From the NCBI GenBank assembly GCA_017644045.1, contig JAEPMI010000009.1:310001-374000 (forward strand): DNA of 64,000 nucleotides, written 5' to 3'. Positions 46,109-56,915 of this stretch are shown here, one piece after another. The notes beneath the pieces are model-generated. The model had not been told where the DNA came from. It searched no databases and saw only the letters and a list, made by a program, of their open reading frames with translations. This stretch comes from Deltaproteobacteria bacterium. GTDB lineage: Bacteria; Myxococcota_A; Polyangia; Polyangiales; Houyiibacteriaceae. Made by a program: the position numbers and the translations under genes. Position 1 is the stretch's first letter. Each line of letters begins with the position of its first letter.

Positions 46109-47269
46109 ATGCCCAAAGAGCGCATCCTCACCGTCCCCTTCTTTCTCGCGTCGCTCGCGAACCTGCTGCACGGCCTGAGCGTCTTCGCGTTCCTGCACCT
46201 GCCCGGCTTCGTCGAGGACATGGGCGCGACCCCCTCCGTGGTGGGGATCGTCTTCGGGACCTTGAGCGGCGCGGCGATGGTGATCCGCCCGTTCGCCGGC
46301 AAGGCGATGGACACTGGCGGGCGGCGTCTGGTGATCCTGGCCGCGGGCGCGCTGCACGTCGTCGCCTGCCTGCTCTACCTGACGGTCTCCTCGGTCGGCC
46401 CATGGATCTTCATCGTCCGGTCCATTCACGGCTTCGCGCAGGGCTCCCTCTTCAGCGTGCTCTTCACCTACGCGGCGGACATCGTCCCGGCGTCTCGACG
46501 CAGCGAGGGGATCGGCTACTTCGGCGTCTCCGGCATGCTCCCGATGGCGCTCGGTGGCCTCATGGGCGACATCGTCCTGAAGTACGGGACCTACCAGACG
46601 CTCTTCGTGGTCACCGCGATCGTCGCGGCGATCGCGCTCGCCTCGTCGGCGCTCCTGCCGGAGCCCAAGCGCGACCGATCGCAGGTGCCGCGCGGGTTCT
46701 TCTCCGCGCTCGGTCAGCGCGACCTGGTCCCGATCTGGGTCGCGGGGATCTTCTTCGCGACCGCGCTCGCCGGCGTCTTCACCTTCATCAAGAACTTCGT
46801 CGCCGCCGAAGAGATCGGGACCGTCGGCATCTTCTTCACCGCTTACGCGGCGACCACGATCGCGCTGCGCATCGGGCTCGGTTGGCTCCCCGATCGACTC
46901 GGTCCGCTGTGGGTCTTCTACCCGTGCATGATCGCGTTCAGCGGCGCGATGATCGCGCTGTCGGTCGCGCAGGGCGTGCCGGGGCTGGTCGTCGCCGGCG
47001 TCCTCGCCGGCTGTGGCCATGGGTTCGTCTTCCCGATCCTCTCGACGCTCGTCGTCGAGCGGGCGAACCCGGCGGACCGCGGCTCGGCCGTCTCGCTCTT
47101 CACCGCGGTCTTCGACGTCGGGATCTTCGTCGGGGGTCCGCTCCTCGGGTGGGTGGCCGGTCCGGGCGAGGACTACCGCTTCATGTACGTCGCGGCGGCA
47201 ACCCTGCCCGTCGCCGGTGCGATGCTCTTCGGCGTGTGGGACCGGCGGGTTCGGCCCGCCGTGGCGTGA
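46109..47269 (+). CDS. MFS transporter
   Basis: 386 residues from the ATG at 46109 (an in-frame upstream ATG at 46052 adds a non-membrane stretch). Twelve membrane helices; MFS hallmark between helices 2 and 3 (GKAMDTGGRRLV) and again between helices 8 and 9 (GWLPDRLGPLWV). Substrate not deducible; no biosynthetic neighbours. Confidence 0.88.
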   Translation: MPKERILTVPFFLASLANLLHGLSVFAFLHLPGFVEDMGATPSVVGIVFGTLSGAAMVIRPFAGKAMDTGGRRLVILAAGALHVVACLLYLTVSSVGPWIFIVRSIHGFAQGSLFSVLFTYAADIVPASRRSEGIGYFGVSGMLPMALGGLMGDIVLKYGTYQTLFVVTAIVAAIALASSALLPEPKRDRSQVPRGFFSALGQRDLVPIWVAGIFFATALAGVFTFIKNFVAAEEIGTVGIFFTAYAATTIALRIGLGWLPDRLGPLWVFYPCMIAFSGAMIALSVAQGVPGLVVAGVLAGCGHGFVFPILSTLVVERANPADRGSAVSLFTAVFDVGIFVGGPLLGWVAGPGEDYRFMYVAAATLPVAGAMLFGVWDRRVRPAVA

Positions 47270-47278
47270 GCGCGCGGC

Positions 47279-48643
47279 TCAGTCGTCGCAGCCCGCTTCC
47301 ATCTCCACCACGAAGTCGTCGCTCGCTGCGGTGATGTTGCAGGTCGCGGGGCAGAGTTCGATGAACCCCGGGCGGTCGCCGGGGTCGAGATCACCCTCGA
47401 AGAAGAAGCCGCCGAGCATCGGGTCACAGGCCATCGGCCCCGACACCCGCTCGAGCTCGATGGGCATGCCGTCCGGCGGGATGATGCGCACCTGGAGCGT
47501 GGTCGGGTCGGGCAACACGCCCGCGGCCGGGATCGCGTAGACGCAGGTCCGAACCGAGCTCCGCAGATCGTCGAGGATCGCCAGGAGCATCTCGGTGACC
47601 GCGTCGTCCGTGGTGACCACGAGCGCTTCCTCGGTACCGCCGGCCATGGCGAGCGTGGAGAGGTTGGCGCGCGCCTCCATCTCCTCGTCGGGCCCGAAGA
47701 CGCCGATCACGTAGGTCTCGATGCCGTCGGCGGCCGCGTCGCGCGCGACCGCCGCAGGCGCCACGATGCCGACCGAAGGATCGTCCTCGAGGAGATCGAC
47801 GGCAGGGTCGCAGCTCTCCGGGAAGCCATCGGTGGCGAGGATGGAGATGACCTTGCTGCCGGGGTTGTCGACCGACCAGTCGCGGGCGCGCGACAGGATC
47901 CCGGTGAGGGCGGGAAGGGTCGGCGTGCCGCCCTCGAGGCTGCTGCTCTCGAGCGCCGTCACCACCGACGACGCCACCCCGGGCAAGAGCCCGAGCGGCA
48001 CCGCGGGCCGCATGTAGTTGGCGACGTTGCAGGACGTTCGACCCAAGCAGATGCCGTAGTCACGGCAGCGCGATCCATCGGGACAGGTGTCGCCGATGTT
48101 CAGGCAGAGGTTGGGGTCGAAGCCGCCGCAGATGCCGAGCGGCTGGCAACGGTCGCCCGGCGTCCCGCAATCGGAGTCGGCGAAGCAGAAGGCGTCGCCG
48201 CTCGGCAGACAGACGTCTGGTGTCGCGCAGCCCTCGGGGTCGCCGCGGCAGTCGAGGTCGGACGTGCAGTTCTCCGGGATGTCCTCGTCGATGAAGGGGA
48301 AGAAGGTCAGGTCGACGCCGATCCCCTCGGAGTCGGGCGAGCTCACGAAGCCGTCGATGGCGCGCGTGATCGCCTCGAACTTGGTCGCCCCGCTGGCGGT
48401 GGGCTGCTCCATCGAGCCGCTCACGTCCATCGCCAGGAAGATGTCGAGGGCCGCCAGCCGCGCCTCGGCGCGGAAGGGTACGCACTCCTCGCCGAGGTCC
48501 TGGCCCAGGTCCGGCGGTGCCAGATCGGGCCCCAGGTCTTCGGGCATCGACGCGTCGCTCTCGGTATCCGGGATCTTCAGCCCGGTCTTCGCCCCACAGC
48601 CGAGGGCGAGCACCGAGCAGACGAGGATCGCGGACCCACGCAT
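47279..48643 (-). CDS. VWA-domain lipoprotein
   Basis: 454 residues from the ATG at 48643. Signal MRGSAILVCSVLALGCG (lipobox LALGC), an Asp/Pro linker (EDLGPDLAPPDLGQDLGE), then a von Willebrand A domain with metal-ion site DIFLAMDVSGSMEQ (DxSxS) and VISILATDGFPESC. A Cys-rich insert (CTSDLDCRGDPEGCATPDVC) sits within it. VWA domains bind protein ligands; this one is surface- or periplasm-exposed. Coupled to the DUF4156 gene one base upstream. Confidence 0.85.
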   Translation of the reverse strand: MRGSAILVCSVLALGCGAKTGLKIPDTESDASMPEDLGPDLAPPDLGQDLGEECVPFRAEARLAALDIFLAMDVSGSMEQPTASGATKFEAITRAIDGFVSSPDSEGIGVDLTFFPFIDEDIPENCTSDLDCRGDPEGCATPDVCLPSGDAFCFADSDCGTPGDRCQPLGICGGFDPNLCLNIGDTCPDGSRCRDYGICLGRTSCNVANYMRPAVPLGLLPGVASSVVTALESSSLEGGTPTLPALTGILSRARDWSVDNPGSKVISILATDGFPESCDPAVDLLEDDPSVGIVAPAAVARDAAADGIETYVIGVFGPDEEMEARANLSTLAMAGGTEEALVVTTDDAVTEMLLAILDDLRSSVRTCVYAIPAAGVLPDPTTLQVRIIPPDGMPIELERVSGPMACDPMLGGFFFEGDLDPGDRPGFIELCPATCNITAASDDFVVEMEAGCDD

Positions 48644-48644
48644 G

Positions 48645-49124
48645 TCAGAGGTCCAGCAGGTCTTCGTCGGAGACGCCGTCGTCCCCGGCCTCGTCCGAGC
48701 CGCCCTCGTCTTCGTCGAGACCGACGTCTTCGCCGTCCAGGTCACCGGCGTCGTCGTCCTCCATCGGAGCGTCGTTGCCGCTCGACTCCTCCTCCTCGGG
48801 GCAGAGGTAGGAGCGGGCGCGACCCACGAAGTGCCGAGCGTCTTCGTCGTCGGCGTTCCGCTCCTCGACGAAATCGACCACCACGACGTTGCCGCCGTTC
48901 TGGCCTGCGCGGTTCCGCATGAGCTTGATGAGATCCTCGCGCGTCGGCGGCCGACCGGCATCCGGCGGGAGTCCGATGGTCACGTCGCCGATCAGCCGAC
49001 ACCCGCCGGGCAGATCGGTCATCGAGAGCTCGCGGGTTCGCTCACCCTTGTCGGTGAGCTGAATGCCGGTCGTGCATGCCGCCGCGAGCCCCAGGGCCAC
49101 GGCCAACGGAATCGTTCGTCGCAT
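48645..49124 (-). CDS. DUF4156-like lipoprotein with acidic tail
   Basis: 159 residues, AGGAGG before the ATG at 49124. Signal MRRTIPLAVALGLAAACTTG (lipobox AAAC). The body has the DUF4156 layout GGCRLIGDVTIGLPPD, LIKLMRNRAGQNGGNVVVVDF. The final 50 residues are almost only acidic residues, Gly and Ser (MEDDDAGDLDGEDVGLDEDE). Envelope protein of unknown role; operon with the VWA gene. Confidence 0.8.
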   Translation of the reverse strand: MRRTIPLAVALGLAAACTTGIQLTDKGERTRELSMTDLPGGCRLIGDVTIGLPPDAGRPPTREDLIKLMRNRAGQNGGNVVVVDFVEERNADDEDARHFVGRARSYLCPEEEESSGNDAPMEDDDAGDLDGEDVGLDEDEGGSDEAGDDGVSDEDLLDL

Positions 49125-49178
49125 CTCCGCCTCCTCGGGCGCACTCTACGAGAGAACGCGCCCGGGTGCAGGAAAGCG

Positions 49179-50354
<1,176 letters not shown>

Positions 50355-50459
50355 GAGGCTCCTGGAAGAGGTGAAGGTGGACACCGTGCCAGAAGGAGCC
50401 GCAGGGAGCCACGATCGGCTCACGCTCGCGCGAGAAAGATGAAGTACCCTCGCGGCCCC

Positions 50460-51260
50460 ATGCGTTGGCTGGCCGAGGCTCCCGGAAAACGCGCCGTCGA
50501 GCGATGGTGGCTCTTCTACACCCCAGTCTGGGGACTCGCCGCGGGCGCGGTCATGCTGACCGGCTGGGCCGAGTCCTGGGGCGACGTCGCCTGCATGATC
50601 TTCGGTGTCCTGGTCGCCGCCGGCGCCGCCATCCCGCCGCTGATCTGGATGCCGCCCGAGGAGCGCGAGCACCCCTTCCACCAGCGCACCGGGCCGAAGT
50701 ACCTGCTCTCGGTGGTCCTGCTCGCGTTCGGGCTGAACTACACGCAGACGCCCTTCTTCTTCGACGTCCTGCACATGCACTACGGGTTCGACGTCACCTG
50801 GACGCTCGATCGGAACCCGCTCTTCCTCTACCTGGTCACGGTCGCCTACTTCGCGACCTACGCCGTGCTCTGCCTGATGGCGTTCCGGGCCCTGCGCGAG
50901 AAGACCAAGCTCGCCTGGGTGATCGCGCCCTTCGCGGTCGCCTTCCTCGAGACCGCGCTCAACGCGAACCCGTTCATGACCGGGCTCTTCTGCTACGACG
51001 ACCTCGGCCTCGCGCTCGGCTTCGGCACGCTGGCGTACGGGTTCTCGTTCGTGGTGGCGCTCCCGATGTGGCTGGCCATCGACGAGAAACCGGGCGACCG
51101 ACTGCCGCTGCGCATGGTCTTCGTCTTCGGTGCCGCGGCGCTCTTCGCCGACTGGCTCTACCTCGAGGTGGTCCGTCACGGCGTCGCACCCTTCGTGACC
51201 ACCGTCGTCGACGACGCTCCGGGCCTTCGCGACTTCGCCACCAGCTGCCTCGAACGATAG
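50460..51260 (+). CDS. Polytopic membrane protein, unknown
   Basis: 266 residues; about seven membrane helices (WWLFYTPVWGLAAGAVMLTG, FLYLVTVAYFATYAVLCLM, GTLAYGFSFVVALPMWLAID). In-frame ATG at 50439 would add seven residues. I do not recognise the family. The next gene starts 12 bp downstream, probably the same operon. Confidence 0.78.
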   Translation: MRWLAEAPGKRAVERWWLFYTPVWGLAAGAVMLTGWAESWGDVACMIFGVLVAAGAAIPPLIWMPPEEREHPFHQRTGPKYLLSVVLLAFGLNYTQTPFFFDVLHMHYGFDVTWTLDRNPLFLYLVTVAYFATYAVLCLMAFRALREKTKLAWVIAPFAVAFLETALNANPFMTGLFCYDDLGLALGFGTLAYGFSFVVALPMWLAIDEKPGDRLPLRMVFVFGAAALFADWLYLEVVRHGVAPFVTTVVDDAPGLRDFATSCLER

Positions 51261-51272
51261 GATCGGACCGAC

Positions 51273-52253
51273 GTGATTCTCCCCGTAGTGCTCTTCCTCG
51301 TCTTCGGCGGTCTCGGGGTCGCGTTCGCGTTCGCGCTCGTTCGCAGCGAACGCGCGCGACGCGAAGAGCTCGCGGCCCTCTTCGCCGACACCGCGCATCG
51401 GGTCGGCGCGCGCTTTGTGCCGGGCGAAACCGGCTTCTTCAAGAGTCGCTCGCCCTCGGTGGTGCTGAACCAACACGACACGCAGGTCGTCGCTGACACG
51501 TACGTCGTCAGCAGCGGGAAGAGCTCCACCACCTACTCGCGGGTCGCGGCAGCCTACTCCCTCGACCGCGGTCCGGTGCTGCACATCCGCCGGCAGGGCG
51601 CGCTGAACTCCCTCGGCAAGATGCTCGGCATGCAGGACATCGAGATCGGCGATCCGATCTTCGACGAGGCCTACATGATCAAGGCTCCCAGCGCGGGCGC
51701 GGTGCTGCGCGTCCTCGGCGACGATCACCGGCTGGCGCTCCTCCATCAGCTGCCCGGCTGGTGGATCAAGAGCGACGGAGTGACGGTCAAGCTCGAGCGC
51801 TTCGGCTACCCCGACAGCGCCGGCGAGCTCGCACAGGCCATGCGGGTCGCGACCGCCATCGCCTCCGCCGACAAGCGCATCCTGGATCTGGCCGCCGCGC
51901 ACCCGGACGCTCGGAGCGAAGGGGGAGGCGTGGTCTTCGACGCCAGTGGCGCGAAGGGTCGCTTCTCCGTGGAGGAGCACGAGTGCGTGCTGCGCGTCCA
52001 GAACGACCAGGGCGGACCGCCCTTCGGCCTCGACTGCGAGGCGCCCGACGCGGCGGAGCGGCTGCCCGAGGGCGCACTCGAGCCCGCGCTCATCGCCCAG
52101 CTGGCCGCCATCGGCGAAGGTCGACTCGTGCGCGACGCCCATCAGGCCTGGGTCAGCTGGTGGGTGGCCCCCGACGCCGATCAGATCGAGGCCGCGTGGC
52201 GCGTCCTCGTCGGTGTCGCAGCTCCATCGACGCGAGTGGGTGCGTTCCGCTGA
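51273..52253 (+). CDS. Membrane-anchored hypothetical protein
   Basis: 326 residues from a GTG start. One N-terminal helix (ILPVVLFLVFGGLGVAFAFAL), a coiled basic segment (VRSERARREELAALFA), then a soluble region that looks repeated or two-domain (LRVLGDDHRLALLHQLPGWW, KGRFSVEEHECVLRVQNDQGG). No known motif. Ends 23 bp before the exported methyltransferase. Confidence 0.72.
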   Translation: MILPVVLFLVFGGLGVAFAFALVRSERARREELAALFADTAHRVGARFVPGETGFFKSRSPSVVLNQHDTQVVADTYVVSSGKSSTTYSRVAAAYSLDRGPVLHIRRQGALNSLGKMLGMQDIEIGDPIFDEAYMIKAPSAGAVLRVLGDDHRLALLHQLPGWWIKSDGVTVKLERFGYPDSAGELAQAMRVATAIASADKRILDLAAAHPDARSEGGGVVFDASGAKGRFSVEEHECVLRVQNDQGGPPFGLDCEAPDAAERLPEGALEPALIAQLAAIGEGRLVRDAHQAWVSWWVAPDADQIEAAWRVLVGVAAPSTRVGAFR

Positions 52254-52276
52254 TCGGTTGCCATACTGCGCGCCCG

Positions 52277-53032
52277 ATGCAGCGAACCACATTCTTCCTC
52301 GTCCTCCTCATGGCCTGCGGCTCCTCGGAAGCCGAGCCCGAGCCCGAGCCCGCAGCGGCCGAGACCTCCGGTGGCGAGGAGACCACCGAGCCGCAGCACA
52401 CCCACGGCCGTCACCATCACGGTCACCACGGGCAGGGCCACGACCACGACTTCTCCGACGTCGAGCGCTTCGCGGCCATCTTCGACGACCCCGAACGCGA
52501 CAGCTGGCAGAAGCCCGACGAGGTGGTGTCGCTGATGGCCCTCGAGCCCGGGCAGACCGTCGCCGACATCGGGGCTGGCACCGGCTACTTCCTCTCCCGG
52601 CTCTCGGCCGCGGTCGGCTCGGAAGGTCGCGTGATCGGGCTCGACGTGGAGCCGAACATGGTCGCGCACATGGAGCAGCGCATCGCCAGCGAGTCACTCG
52701 CGAACACCGAGGCCGCGGTGGTGCCGACCGACGACCCGGGGCTCGAAGCCGCGAGCGTCGACGCGATCTTGATCGTCGACACCTGGCACCACATCGGTGA
52801 ACGCGACGACTACTCCGCGAAGCTCTTCGCGGCGCTGAAGCCCGGTGGCTCGGTCTTCGTGGTCGACTTCACTCGGGACGCGCCGCACGGCCCGCCGCCC
52901 GAGATGCGGCTCAGCCCACTCACGGTCGCCGAGGAGCTCGCGAGCGCTGGCTTCGAGATCCAGACCCTCGAGGAGACCCTGCCCCACCAGTACATGGTTC
53001 GGGCGACCCGGCCCGCCGAAGCGAGCGAGTAG
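52277..53032 (+). CDS. Exported class I methyltransferase-like lipoprotein with His-rich segment
   Basis: 251 residues. Signal MQRTTFFLVLLMACGSS (lipobox LMAC), a Glu/Pro linker, then a metal-binding-looking stretch HTHGRHHHGHHGQGHDHDF. The rest is a Rossmann methyltransferase with VADIGAGTGYFLSRL (motif I), VIGLDVEPNM and LIVDTWHHIGERDDY, similar to COG4798 'predicted methyltransferases'. SAM is not expected outside the cytoplasm, so its activity there is puzzling. Followed by a strong terminator. Confidence 0.82.
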   Translation: MQRTTFFLVLLMACGSSEAEPEPEPAAAETSGGEETTEPQHTHGRHHHGHHGQGHDHDFSDVERFAAIFDDPERDSWQKPDEVVSLMALEPGQTVADIGAGTGYFLSRLSAAVGSEGRVIGLDVEPNMVAHMEQRIASESLANTEAAVVPTDDPGLEAASVDAILIVDTWHHIGERDDYSAKLFAALKPGGSVFVVDFTRDAPHGPPPEMRLSPLTVAEELASAGFEIQTLEETLPHQYMVRATRPAEASE

Positions 53033-53041
53033 CCCAAACGA

Positions 53042-53070
53042 CGAAAGCCCCGCCGAAGCGGGGCCTTTCG
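53042..53070. terminator. Terminator between methyltransferase gene and tRNA
   Basis: GCCCCGC (53047-53053), CGAA loop, GCGGGGC (53058-53064), flanked by CGAAA and TTTCG that extend the stem with one bulge. It closes the plus-strand methyltransferase transcript and the minus-strand tRNA transcript. Confidence 0.8.
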
Positions 53071-53093
53071 AAGTTCCTCGCCGAGGCGAGGGG

Positions 53094-53175
53094 TGCGGAA
53101 GAGAGGACTCGAACCTCCACGGGTCTCCCCACACGAACCTGAATCGTGCGCGTCTGCCAGTTCCGCCACTTCCGC
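53094..53175 (-). tRNA. tRNA-Leu (anticodon CAG)
   Basis: 82 nt on the minus strand. Acceptor arms GCGGAAG and CTTCCGC with discriminator A; anticodon stem CACGA/TCGTG around TTCAGGT, anticodon CAG (plus-strand bases 53139-53141). The T arm contains GGTTCGAGTCC. A long variable arm fits tRNA-Leu. CCA is not encoded (ACCC follows). A sigma-70 promoter is just upstream. Confidence 0.93.
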
Positions 53176-53187
53176 GTGCGGACCGGC

Positions 53188-53216
53188 GAAATAGGACGCG
53201 GCCGCGTTGGTGTCAA
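53188..53216 (-). promoter_or_regulatory. Sigma-70 promoter of tRNA-Leu
   Basis: On the minus strand TTGACA (53216-53211), a 17-bp spacer, and TATTTC (53193-53188), placed 12 bp before the tRNA 5' end. The best -35/-10 pair seen in the window. Confidence 0.75.
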
Positions 53217-53285
53217 GGAGCATCGAACGGACCCTGACGCTTTGTGGCCTCGACGCCGGCCCTCGCGCGCTTATAGGGTGGGCCC

Positions 53286-54137
53286 ATGGCTCGGCGGAAA
53301 CGACGCAGAGCGGGCCCCGCAGCGAGCGAGGACGAGGAGCAGCCTCGGGCCCCGCAGAAGAAGGCGCCCGAGAAGCTCAGCAGCCCCTTTGCGGCGCTGA
53401 AGGGCACCAAGGTGCCGAAGAAGAAGGCCTCGATCGCTCGCAGCAAGCCCAGCCGGCCCAAGCGGCAGTCGCAGGCACCCGCCGGCATCGCGGTGGATCC
53501 CAGCGACCGCGAGGGCATGCAAGGCGCGCGGGGGCTCGAGGGCTACTCCTACGAAGACCGGGTCGCGTTCTCGGACGTGTTCAGCGGGCTGGACGCCGTC
53601 AGCTCGAAAGCGGAGCGCCGCCGGCAGCACAAGGCCCGCCAGGCGGGCGCCAAGCAGCGCCCGACGGATCAGCAGACGCGGCGGAAGCAGGCAAAGGCCG
53701 TGGCGGAAGCCGCCGAGCGTTCCGCCCGGGCGCAGCTCGACCGCCTCGTCACCGGTGGCCTCTCCTTCGACGTTCGGATCGACTCCGACGGCATCGTGCG
53801 TGGCCTGCGGGAGGGCGCGCAGAAGCGGACCGCGCGGATGCTCGGGGACGGCGACCTGCCCCCGGAGCTCTCACTCGACCTGCACGGGTTCGAGCGTCGT
53901 GACGTCAACCGCGAGGTGAACCGCTTCGTTCGCGACGCGCACGCTGCCGGGCGACGCACCGTGGCGCTCATTCACGGACGCGGGAAGCACAGCGAGGGCG
54001 GGCTCCCCGTGCTCGCGGACGCAGTGGTCGACGCGCTCACCGAGGGAGGCGCGGCGGTCCTGGTCGAGGCGTTCGCGACCGCCCCCGATCGCTTCGGCGG
54101 CCGCGGCGCGACGCTGGTTCGACTCCGGGACCGCTAG
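53286..54137 (+). CDS. Smr-domain protein
   Basis: 283 residues. A basic, Lys/Arg/Gln-rich N-terminal half (RRKRRRAGPAASEDEEQP, KAERRRQHKARQAGAKQR), probably nucleic-acid binding, then a Smr (small MutS-related) domain with SLDLHGFERRDVNREV and VALIHGRGKHSEGG, the LDxHG and HGxG motifs of Smr nucleases. Likely an endonuclease or recombination/translation-quality factor. Its stop codon lies in the left arm of the long structured element at 54134-54298. Confidence 0.88.
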   Translation: MARRKRRRAGPAASEDEEQPRAPQKKAPEKLSSPFAALKGTKVPKKKASIARSKPSRPKRQSQAPAGIAVDPSDREGMQGARGLEGYSYEDRVAFSDVFSGLDAVSSKAERRRQHKARQAGAKQRPTDQQTRRKQAKAVAEAAERSARAQLDRLVTGGLSFDVRIDSDGIVRGLREGAQKRTARMLGDGDLPPELSLDLHGFERRDVNREVNRFVRDAHAAGRRTVALIHGRGKHSEGGLPVLADAVVDALTEGGAAVLVEAFATAPDRFGGRGATLVRLRDR

Positions 54138-54294
54138 ACCGCTCACGGCTTGAAATGGTCCGATGATCGGGGTGCTGTGCGGCCGCGGGTCGGTTTCGGC
54201 ACGACGAGTCGATGCCGAGCATCGGCGAGGAGGGACGGGGCCGACCTGTGGTCGCACAGCCCGCGAGGGCGGATCAGAGCAAGTCGTGAGCGGT

Positions 54295-54298
<4 letters not shown>
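54134..54298 (+). ncRNA. Long structured element between convergent genes
   Basis: A 19-bp outer stem pairs 54134-54152 with 54280-54298, including the stop codons of both flanking genes. Inside, 54174-54198 pairs with 54236-54260 for 25 consecutive pairs. The apex (54199-54235) folds further, e.g. GCCGA-GCA-TCGGC at 54214-54226. Seven of the pairs are wobble on the plus strand and would be A.C mismatches on the minus strand, so the plus-strand RNA is favoured. It may be the 3' UTR or a processed RNA of the Smr gene, a double-ended terminator, or an unknown ncRNA. Confidence 0.62.
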
Positions 54299-55383
<1,085 letters not shown>

Positions 55384-55490
55384 GGCGGGGGGACCGTGAA
55401 ATTACCTCATCTGGGCTAGGAGCGCGCCCCCAACGACGGTTTTCGAGCACCCCTGGGTGATGGCGAGCGGCCGTGCTATGGCGGTCGCCC

Positions 55491-56318
55491 ATGGCCCTCA
55501 CCGACGAGCTCACCATCGCCAAGCGCATCGCCCGCGACGCCGGCGACATCCTTCTCGAGATCTACGCGACCGACTTCGACGTCGCGTACAAGGGCAAGGC
55601 GAACCCGGTGACCGAGGCCGACACGACGGCCAACGCCTTCATCGTGGCCGAGCTGCGCAAGGCGTTTCCGAACGACGGCATCGTCGCCGAGGAGAGCTCC
55701 AACACCTCGGACGCCACCGGCGTGGGTCGCTGCTGGTACGTCGACCCGCTCGACGGAACCAAGGAGTTCATCGCCAAGAACGGCGAGTTCGCCGTGATGC
55801 TCGGCCTCACCATCGACGGCGAGAGCCGGCTGGGGGTGGTCTTTCAGCCCGCCAAGGACAAGCTCTACGCGGGCATCGTGGGTGAAGGCGCGACCCTCGA
55901 GGTCGGCGGCGAAGGGCGCGTTCTGAGTGTCACCGACACCGCCGAACCGAAGGACCTGCGGCTGGTGGTCTCTCGTTCCCACCGCGCGGACTCGATCGAT
56001 CGCATCGTCCGCGAGCTGGGCATCACCAGCGAGATCAAGAGCGGCTCCGTCGGTCTCAAGGTCGGCCTCATCGCCGAGCAGACCGTGGACCTCTACGTGC
56101 ACGTCTCCGACAAGGCGAGCGCCTGGGACGCCTGTGGGCCCGAGGCCATCCTGCGCGCCGCCGGCGGCCGCTTCACCCGCCTGGACGGCAAGCCCTTCCG
56201 CTACGACGGCTCGGACCTGCGCACGAGCGGCGGCATCCTGGCCAGCAACGCCGCGGCCTTCGAAGCGGTCCTCCCCGTGGCCCACACGGTCGGCAAGGAC
56301 TCCGGCCTCGCCGTCTGA
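55491..56318 (+). CDS. Inositol-monophosphatase-family (CysQ-like) phosphatase
   Basis: 275 residues. Family motifs: GKANPVTEADTTAN, IVAEESSN, WYVDPLDGTKEFIAKNGEF (metal-binding DPLDGT) and KASAWDACGPEAILRAAGG. The last and the EFI/NGEF context are like CysQ, the 3'(2'),5'-bisphosphate nucleotidase that recycles PAP in sulfur metabolism. An inositol-phosphatase role is not excluded. The ATG lies 4 bases before the next gene's operon partner. Confidence 0.85.
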   Translation: MALTDELTIAKRIARDAGDILLEIYATDFDVAYKGKANPVTEADTTANAFIVAELRKAFPNDGIVAEESSNTSDATGVGRCWYVDPLDGTKEFIAKNGEFAVMLGLTIDGESRLGVVFQPAKDKLYAGIVGEGATLEVGGEGRVLSVTDTAEPKDLRLVVSRSHRADSIDRIVRELGITSEIKSGSVGLKVGLIAEQTVDLYVHVSDKASAWDACGPEAILRAAGGRFTRLDGKPFRYDGSDLRTSGGILASNAAAFEAVLPVAHTVGKDSGLAV

Positions 56319-56321
56319 GGG

Positions 56322-56909
56322 ATGACCCGCACGGTCATCGCGGTGGCGCTCCTGGTCACCGCCGGGTGCGAGAACGACGTGGCCCAGACGACGTCCCGAC
56401 GCGAGCGCTCGTCGAGCCCGACCACGCTGGAGCTCGCGGGGATCGAAGCCGAGGTGCCCGCGGGGTACGAACGTTTGGCGGGAGAGGATCGGGACCGCCT
56501 GGCGATGGCCGCCAGCCGTCGTGACCCCGCGGCCGAGGTCGAGGTCGAGGGCGCTCACCCGCCAGGGACTCGACTCGGGCTGGTGCTGACGCACATCGTC
56601 CACGACGCCAGCTACGGCGCCGGCTATCCGGTCGCCGAGAGCGCGGCCGATGCCGAGCAGCTCGCGCGCATTGGCGCCGAGTCACGCGGCATCGGGGTGG
56701 AGACCTCCAGCGAGTGTGGCGAACGCTCCTGCGACGTCGTGTTCACTCTGAGAGGCCCCGACCTGACCACGACCACGCGGAGCCGGATGTGGCGGCGGGG
56801 CGGAAGGCTGGTGGAGGTCGGATGCCAGTGCGTCACGACGCCCGAGCTGGACGCATGTGCGCTCCGCTGCGAGCTCCCGGACGCGCCGGCCGACGCCACC
56901 GTGGAGTGA
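56322..56909 (+). CDS. Hypothetical lipoprotein downstream of CysQ-like gene
   Basis: 195 residues. Signal MTRTVIAVALLVTAGCEND (lipobox TAGC). Mixed alpha/beta body (TTLELAGIEAEVPAGYERLA, GLVLTHIVHDASYGAGYP) with four Cys near the C-terminus (VGCQCVTTPELDACALRC). Starts three bases after the CysQ-like stop. Function unknown. Confidence 0.72.
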   Translation: MTRTVIAVALLVTAGCENDVAQTTSRRERSSSPTTLELAGIEAEVPAGYERLAGEDRDRLAMAASRRDPAAEVEVEGAHPPGTRLGLVLTHIVHDASYGAGYPVAESAADAEQLARIGAESRGIGVETSSECGERSCDVVFTLRGPDLTTTTRSRMWRRGGRLVEVGCQCVTTPELDACALRCELPDAPADATVE

Positions 56910-56915
56910 GCGTCG

